A stretch of 10,214 nt of DNA from an uncultured Eubacteriales bacterium (GTDB taxonomy: Bacteria > Bacillota > Clostridia > Oscillospirales > Acutalibacteraceae): assembly GCA_934700635.1 (NCBI GenBank), contig CAKUXU010000028.1:1-10214 (forward strand). Reading direction: 5' to 3'. Position 1 is the first letter of the stretch; every line of letters begins with the position of its first letter. Shown piece by piece: positions 7,217-10,214 of the stretch. Both the position numbers and the translations under genes were made by a program. The notes below the pieces were generated by a model that saw only the letters and a program-made list of their open reading frames with translations, was not told the DNA's origin and ran no database searches.

Positions 7217-7296
7217 TTGTTCTGAGATTTTATTTCTTCCGAAGAATGTGTTGTATTGTTGTCGGGTATTTCTTTAGTTTCTTTTTTGTCGTCCAT
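7210..7296 (-). CDS. Possible 28-residue highly charged small protein
   Basis: This short - strand ORF begins with MDDKKETKEIPD and ends with SEEIKSQNNK. It is very hydrophilic with no hydrophobic segment and no family I recognise. AAGGTG lies 5 nt before the ATG at 7296. In-frame ATGs at 7311 and 7368 would give 33 or 52 residues but have no ribosome binding site. The stop TAA runs directly into a hairpin whose U-tract is better on this strand. That arrangement is the main support for a real gene; no convincing - strand promoter was found upstream. It could also be the relic of a longer gene or a chance ORF. Confidence 0.35.
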   Translation of the reverse strand: MDDKKETKEIPDNNTTHSSEEIKSQNNK

Positions 7297-7423
7297 TTTT
7301 TCACCTTCCATTTGAATTTTAATTGATTTGTGGTAAGCTGATGTAAATATAGTATTCCTATTTAACATTTATATATTCATATGTTTTTATTTAAAATATA
7401 TTAATATTTGAAAAAAGTAAGGA

Positions 7424-7451
7424 TTGACATTTTAATATAAAGTGGTATAAT
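7424..7451 (+). promoter_or_regulatory. Strong sigma-A promoter of the papain-like gene
   Basis: TTGACA (7424-7429) and TATAAT (7446-7451) are perfect consensus boxes with a 16-nt spacer. TGG directly before TATAAT makes it an extended -10. The ATG follows 32 nt downstream of the -10. The 100 nt before it (about 7312-7423) are very AT-rich and I see no other feature there. Confidence 0.9.
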
Positions 7452-7483
7452 TAAAGCAAACAAATCATTAAAGGAGTTTTAAA

Positions 7484-8392
7484 ATGAAAAAATTCAAAAA
7501 TAAAATTATGCCAGTTGTACTTTCTGTTGGAATTATTGGCTCATCAGTAGTATCAACAATGCCTAAAGCTTCTGGTGTGAATGTTAATGTTGAATACAGA
7601 ACCAGAAGATATGAAATTAGTGAAAACATGATACCCCCAGTCGCAGCTTGCTGTGGTGCAGCTGCAATTTTAGCAGTATCGGGAGTTTGTATAGCTGCAA
7701 ATTGTATTTACGTTCTTTTAAATGAATTTCAAAATAATATTTCAAGATTGGAAGAAAAAACATTTGGAAAGTATAATTTAAAAGACAATGTCTATACACA
7801 AAAACAACGTAACATAAATTGGACATTTATAGCATGTTTACAAGGATTATATAAAATGCGTGGACACAATATTTCTCAAGACAAAATTTATAAAAAACTG
7901 TTTGGCTCAAGTCCATATGATTCAAAAGGATATTGTTTCAAAGATATGCCATATGGTCCAAATAGAAATTTCATAAAATCAGCAAACAGTATATTCCCAG
8001 GATGGAACTTTACACAAACAATCATTCATACCAATAAATCAGCAGATGATGAAAATAAAATTCACTCATTAATGAAGAAATTAAAGAGAATTTATAACTG
8101 TGTACATAATTTTGCAATTGTAGACAGCTTTCAAGGATATATCAAGAAAAATGGCCATGATATAATAAATTACTCAAATGTTGTTGATATTAGTGATAAT
8201 TATATTACATTGGAAAATCCATCAACTGGAAGAACTCGTACAGAAAGTTTATATAATTTCTGCAAACGTTATTATGATCCTACTGTAAAAGGAATACTTG
8301 ATTTTTATAATGAGATTAGAATTTTTTACTTAACAGCAAACAATTATAGTTACTACAACAGATCAATGGAAGAATATAATCTTTATAATTAA
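7484..8392 (+). CDS. Secreted papain-like (C39/C70-like) protein with Thr at the nucleophile position
   Basis: This is a 302-residue protein with a Sec-type signal peptide (1-30, basic start, hydrophobic core, PKASG). A second hydrophobic segment (about 50-80), unusually rich in cysteine (56, 57, 69, 74), suggests a membrane anchor. The rest resembles papain-fold peptidases of the C39-like/AvrRpt2 (C70) type. Residues 106-141 read like their Cys box, QxxxNWCWAAC followed by a helix, ISQxxI and FG, but here the box is NINWTFIAC (110-118): Thr114 (ACA, 7823-7825) stands where the nucleophilic Cys is expected, and Cys118 is the second cysteine of the box. KNGHDIINYSNVVD supplies a His (225) and LENPSTGR an Asn (245) in the places of the other catalytic residues, followed by Y and F as in the family. 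It may be a catalytically dead binding protein, or Cys118 may act instead. The family call is by motif only. AAGGAG at 7471-7476 lies 7 nt before the ATG; the unit is monocistronic. Confidence 0.7.
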   Translation: MKKFKNKIMPVVLSVGIIGSSVVSTMPKASGVNVNVEYRTRRYEISENMIPPVAACCGAAAILAVSGVCIAANCIYVLLNEFQNNISRLEEKTFGKYNLKDNVYTQKQRNINWTFIACLQGLYKMRGHNISQDKIYKKLFGSSPYDSKGYCFKDMPYGPNRNFIKSANSIFPGWNFTQTIIHTNKSADDENKIHSLMKKLKRIYNCVHNFAIVDSFQGYIKKNGHDIINYSNVVDISDNYITLENPSTGRTRTESLYNFCKRYYDPTVKGILDFYNEIRIFYLTANNYSYYNRSMEEYNLYN

Positions 8393-8396
8393 AATA

Positions 8397-8441
8397 AAGT
8401 CTTGAATATATGAATTTAAACCTTCTATATATTCAAGACTT
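8397..8441. terminator. Long AT-rich hairpin, bidirectional terminator
   Basis: AAGTCTTGAATATA (8397-8410) and TATATTCAAGACTT (8428-8441) form a perfect 14-bp inverted repeat around a 17-nt loop, extendable by one T-A pair. It lies between the papain-like gene (+) and the GG-leader peptide genes (-). The - strand tail TTATTTTAAT is T-rich and the + strand tail (ATCTAATTTATC) is weaker, so it fits best as the end of the peptide transcripts. Confidence 0.6.
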
Positions 8442-8458
8442 ATCTAATTTATCTCTTA

Positions 8459-8713
8459 TTAGAGAATTTTGTATTCTAAACATTCGTTATCAAATTTTAA
8501 ATCTCCATTTTCATCGCGATTACCATCTCCTGTCATAAACCACCAACCGCAAAATCTGCATCCATGATAGTCTTCCGGATTGGATACGTATTCTGTCCAT
8601 GTTCTACCGCATTTTTTACACGTGAATAAACATAATTTGCTGTCTTCTTCCGTATCCATAGGTTTTGCTCCGCCTGAAACAGCGTCAAGTTTTTCATTTT
8701 TCAATTCTTCCAT
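8459..8713 (-). CDS. Double-glycine-leader peptide with zinc-ribbon-like core, copy 1 (full length)
   Basis: This 84-residue precursor has a leader that fits the double-glycine consensus of bacteriocin-type signals exactly (MEELKNEKLDAVSGG; Leu at -12 and -7, Val at -4, Gly-Gly at -2/-1). Cleavage after Gly15 by a C39-type ABC transporter would release a 69-residue core. The core has CKKC (32-35) and CRFC (52-55), each followed by Gly: a CxxC-x16-CxxC zinc-ribbon-like pattern, with Trp/Tyr residues between and a charged tail. Two more cysteines flank it (28 and 78). I chose the ATG at 8713 because AAGGAGG (8721-8727) lies 7 nt before it and the longer frame starting at 8749 would run into the promoter. 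It could be a bacteriocin or signalling peptide, or another exported zinc-binding peptide. No transporter or modification enzyme is in the window. Confidence 0.85.
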   Translation of the reverse strand: MEELKNEKLDAVSGGAKPMDTEEDSKLCLFTCKKCGRTWTEYVSNPEDYHGCRFCGWWFMTGDGNRDENGDLKFDNECLEYKIL

Positions 8714-8739
8714 AATAACACCTCCTTTCTTCTTATTCA

Positions 8740-8768
8740 AATATAACATATGGTTTTATTTTTGTCAA
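8740..8768 (-). promoter_or_regulatory. Promoter of GG-leader peptide copy 1
   Basis: On the - strand TTGACA (8763-8768) and TATATT (8740-8745) are separated by 17 nt, with TGT before the -10 making an extended -10. The leader to the ATG at 8713 is only about 20 nt. Confidence 0.85.
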
Positions 8769-8800
8769 TATAAAATGTGAAATTTTACCATAAAATTATA

Positions 8801-8816
8801 ACATTGGAAAATCCAT
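8801..8816. repeat. 16-nt junction sequence shared with the papain-like gene
   Basis: ACATTGGAAAATCCAT at 8801-8816 is identical to 8207-8222 inside the papain-like gene. It makes up the whole 14-nt spacer between the two copies of the tandem repeat plus the last two bases of copy 1. Confidence 0.8.
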
Positions 8817-8827
8817 TTTATCTCTTA

Positions 8828-8872
8828 TTAGAGAATTTTGTATTCTAAACATTCGTTATCAAATTTTAAATC
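8828..8872 (-). pseudogene. Untranslated remnant of the C-terminal tail of copy 2
   Basis: After the TGA at 8873-8875 the frame still encodes the tail seen in copy 1 (DLKFDNECLEYKIL) and ends at the equivalent TAA (8828-8830). No further change is seen in these 14 codons, so the stop looks recent. Confidence 0.8.
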
Positions 8873-9079
8873 TCAATTTTTATCGCGATTACCATCTCCT
8901 TCAAACAACCAACCGCAAAATCTGCATCCACGATAGTCTTCAGGATGGGATACGTATTCTATCCGTCTTCTACCGCATTTTTTACACGTGAATAAACGTA
9001 ATTTTCTGTCTTCTTCCGTAGCTATAGATTTTGCTCCACCTGAAACAGCGTCAAGTTCTTCATTTTTCAATTCTTCCAT
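8873..9079 (-). CDS. Double-glycine-leader peptide with zinc-ribbon-like core, copy 2 (truncated)
   Basis: This paralogue of the gene at 8459-8713 has 68 residues with the leader MEELKNEELDAVSGG. Its Glu8 fits the leader consensus better than Lys8 of copy 1. The predicted core is 53 residues and keeps CKKC (32-35) and CRFC (52-55). It ends early because GGA of copy 1 is TGA here. Cys28 of copy 1 is Arg28 (TGT to CGT), so only the four zinc-type cysteines remain. The region between the CxxC pairs is more basic (CGRRRIEYV instead of CGRTWTEYV). The ATG at 9079 has AAGGAGG (9087-9093) 7 nt upstream. No terminator separates it from copy 1, so its transcript may also carry copy 1. Confidence 0.78.
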   Translation of the reverse strand: MEELKNEELDAVSGGAKSIATEEDRKLRLFTCKKCGRRRIEYVSHPEDYRGCRFCGWLFEGDGNRDKN

Positions 9080-9102
9080 AACAGCACCTCCTTTCTTATT
9101 CA

Positions 9103-9131
9103 AATATAATATATAATTTTATTTTTGTCAA
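9103..9131 (-). promoter_or_regulatory. Promoter of GG-leader peptide copy 2
   Basis: On the - strand TTGACA (9126-9131) and TATATT (9103-9108) are separated by 17 nt. It is the duplicate of the copy 1 promoter but the spacer has changed and the extended -10 TG is lost. Confidence 0.83.
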
Positions 9132-9184
9132 TATAAAATGTGAGATTTTACCATAAAATTATAACGAAGAATAAAAAATCAACT

Positions 9185-9214
9185 AAAAACAGAGGCTTTT
9201 AAACCTCTGCTTTT
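9185..9214. terminator. Terminator at the end of the ybaB-recR operon
   Basis: CAGAGG (9190-9195) pairs with CCTCTG (9204-9209), flanked by A-runs and T-runs on both sides. On the - strand CCTCTG is followed by TTTTTAG. It lies 22 nt beyond the recR stop and can also stop + strand transcription. Confidence 0.8.
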
Positions 9215-9236
9215 TATTTGTAAACAAATTATTAAA

Positions 9237-9845
9237 TTAAAAAATTCTATTTCTTCCTGCGATCGCTCTCGAAAGTGTCATTTCATCAGCATATTCGAGA
9301 GTTGCTCCTATAGGAATACCATATGCAAGTCGGGTTATTTTAATATTTGAGTTCCCAAGTAATTTTGAAATGTACATAGAAGTTGCTTCACCTTCTACAG
9401 TTGGATTTGTTGCCATTATAATTTCAGATATATTACTTGATTTAATTCTTTCTAAAAGCTCAAAAATTTTTATATCATCAGGAGTAACACCGTTTAAAGG
9501 GGAGATTACTCCATGAAGAACATGGTAAAGACCGTTAAATTCATTTGTACGTTCTATTGCTTCTATGTCTTTCGAGTCTTCAACAACACATATAATAGAA
9601 TTGTCTCGAGAACTATTTGAGCAAATATCACATACTTCTTTGTCTGTAAAACTCATACATATCTTGCAATATTTAACATGTTTTTGAGCTTCTAAAATTG
9701 CATTTGCAAAACTTTGAGCTTCATCTTGAGACATCCCTAAAACATGGTATGCAAGTTTTCTTGCGGATTTTTTACCTATACCAGGTAATTTTTCGAAATG
9801 TTCCGCTAATTTTATAAGATTAACGCTACTTTCGTATTTCCACAT
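9237..9845 (-). CDS. recR: Recombination protein RecR
   Basis: RecR acts with RecO (and RecF) to load RecA on gapped DNA during recombinational repair. The 202-residue length is standard. Domains in order: helix-hairpin-helix (LPGIGKKSARKLAYH, 20-34), C4 zinc finger (Cys60, Cys63, Cys72, Cys75), Toprim domain beginning at ICVVEDSKDIEAIE (85-98), the MATNPTVEGEATSMYI block (144-159), and the C-terminal GIPIGATLEYADEMTLSRAI. The ATG lies 1 nt after the ybaB stop with only a weak GGAA upstream, so translation is probably coupled. The ybaB-recR pair, usually downstream of dnaX, is conserved in many bacteria. Confidence 0.97.
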   Translation of the reverse strand: MWKYESSVNLIKLAEHFEKLPGIGKKSARKLAYHVLGMSQDEAQSFANAILEAQKHVKYCKICMSFTDKEVCDICSNSSRDNSIICVVEDSKDIEAIERTNEFNGLYHVLHGVISPLNGVTPDDIKIFELLERIKSSNISEIIMATNPTVEGEATSMYISKLLGNSNIKITRLAYGIPIGATLEYADEMTLSRAIAGRNRIF

Positions 9846-9846
9846 A

Positions 9847-10188
9847 TTAAAACATTCCAGGTAAATTCATTTTTCCGGAAATATTTTGAAGCACTTCGTC
9901 TTTTTCATTAGAAGCTTTCTTTATAGCTTCATTTGCCGCAGCTATTATCATATCGGAAAGCATTTCTATATCTTCAGGGTCAACCACTTCTGGTTTGATG
10001 TCTATTTTTTTGATTTCAAATTTTCCATTGACAACGACTTTAACAGCCTCTCCACCGGAAGTTGCTTCATATTCCTTATTTTCAAGTTCCGCTGAACTCT
10101 TTTCCATTTCATCTTGAGCTTGTTTAGCTTTCATCATAATTTCTTGCATGTTTGGCATACCATTTGATTTTGGTAATCTTACTTTCAT
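9847..10188 (-). CDS. ybaB: YbaB/EbfC family nucleoid-associated DNA-binding protein
   Basis: This 113-residue homodimeric DNA-binding protein family is encoded next to recR and associated with nucleoid organisation. Typical features are the N-terminal MPNMQEIMMKAKQAQDEMEK helix, the central strands AVKVVVNGKFEIKKIDI with VVDPEDIEMLSDMI, a second helix AANEAIKKASNEK, and the C-terminal motif LPGMF. The ATG at 10188 has AGGAGG at 10200-10205, 11 nt upstream, which is long but acceptable. The next upstream gene is expected to be dnaX, outside the window. Confidence 0.95.
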   Translation of the reverse strand: MKVRLPKSNGMPNMQEIMMKAKQAQDEMEKSSAELENKEYEATSGGEAVKVVVNGKFEIKKIDIKPEVVDPEDIEMLSDMIIAAANEAIKKASNEKDEVLQNISGKMNLPGMF

Positions 10189-10214
10189 TTTAATTCATTC
10201 CTCCTGATCTATTA

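Larger units (their letters stand above)
8448..8802. repeat. Tandem duplication, copy 1
   Basis: This 355-nt unit is repeated at 8817-9165 (349 nt) with high identity. It spans the whole peptide gene, its ribosome binding site and its promoter. The copies differ by scattered substitutions and by two 3-nt indels, one in the coding region and one in the leader. Confidence 0.92.
8817..9165. repeat. Tandem duplication, copy 2
   Basis: This is the second copy of the unit at 8448-8802, in direct orientation. It begins at the same TTTATCTCTT and ends at the same ATAAAATTATAAC; sequence beyond that point is unrelated to copy 1's flank. Confidence 0.92.

Noticed and set aside
8713..8749. Longer N-terminus for the GG-leader peptide (start at 8749)
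   Set aside because: The extra codons cover the ribosome binding site and overlap the -10 box; the ATG at 8713 has ideal spacing and yields the exact leader consensus.
8580..8780. A + strand ORF opposite GG-leader copy 1
   Set aside because: It lies antisense to a gene with a clear promoter, ribosome binding site and leader motif, and has no ribosome binding site of its own.
8873..8875. TGA in copy 2 as a selenocysteine or recoded codon
   Set aside because: The paralogue has Gly at this place, no selenocysteine-insertion hairpin is evident, and nothing else in the window suggests UGA recoding.
8448..9165. CRISPR or transposon origin of the direct repeat
   Set aside because: There are only two long units, each holding a gene with its promoter, with no short spacer pattern, terminal inverted repeats, flanking target duplication or transposase.

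Overview
The window looks like chromosomal DNA of a low-GC (by eye about 30% G+C) Gram-positive of the Clostridia. The signs are strong AGGAGG-type ribosome binding sites, TTG starts, a split transketolase, a YmfF/YmfH pair of M16 peptidases next to lgt, and a ybaB-recR pair. I cannot name a species from the sequence.

Layout. (1) Positions 1-1130 (+) hold the 3' part of an unrecognised, Asn-rich, probably exported protein that runs off the left edge. (2) Positions 1200-4853 (-) hold a housekeeping operon, in transcription order: a small exported or lipoprotein-like membrane protein, a YmfF-like M16 protein split in two by an in-frame TAA, its partner YmfH with an intact HxxEH zinc site, and Lgt, which starts on an ATGA overlap. 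(3) Positions 4976-7176 (+) are divergent from this: cytidine deaminase (cdd) and the two halves of a split transketolase, which fits nucleoside/pentose salvage. (4) Positions 7210-9165 look like an accessory insertion: a possible 28-residue ORF (-), a secreted papain-like protein with its own strong promoter (+), and a tandem duplication of a small gene (-) encoding double-glycine-leader peptides with a CxxC-x16-CxxC zinc-ribbon-like core. (5) Positions 9237-10188 (-) hold recR and ybaB, the downstream part of what is usually a dnaX-ybaB-recR operon.

The most interesting region is 7424-9165. Each of the two GG-leader genes has its own promoter with a consensus -35. The upstream copy is cut short by a TGA where its sister has GGA, and the lost tail is still readable. 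Both cysteines outside the two CxxC pairs are gone from that copy. The 14-nt junction between the copies matches a piece of the neighbouring papain-like gene. That papain-like protein has Thr where the nucleophilic Cys is expected. A second point of interest is the in-frame stop in ymfF, which falls at the boundary between its two M16 domains and is followed at once by an ATG, so the gene is either freshly broken or made as two chains.

Terminator-like hairpins lie between most convergent units (1151-1186, 7187-7216, 8397-8441, 9185-9214). No tRNA, rRNA, CRISPR array, transposase or integrase was seen.
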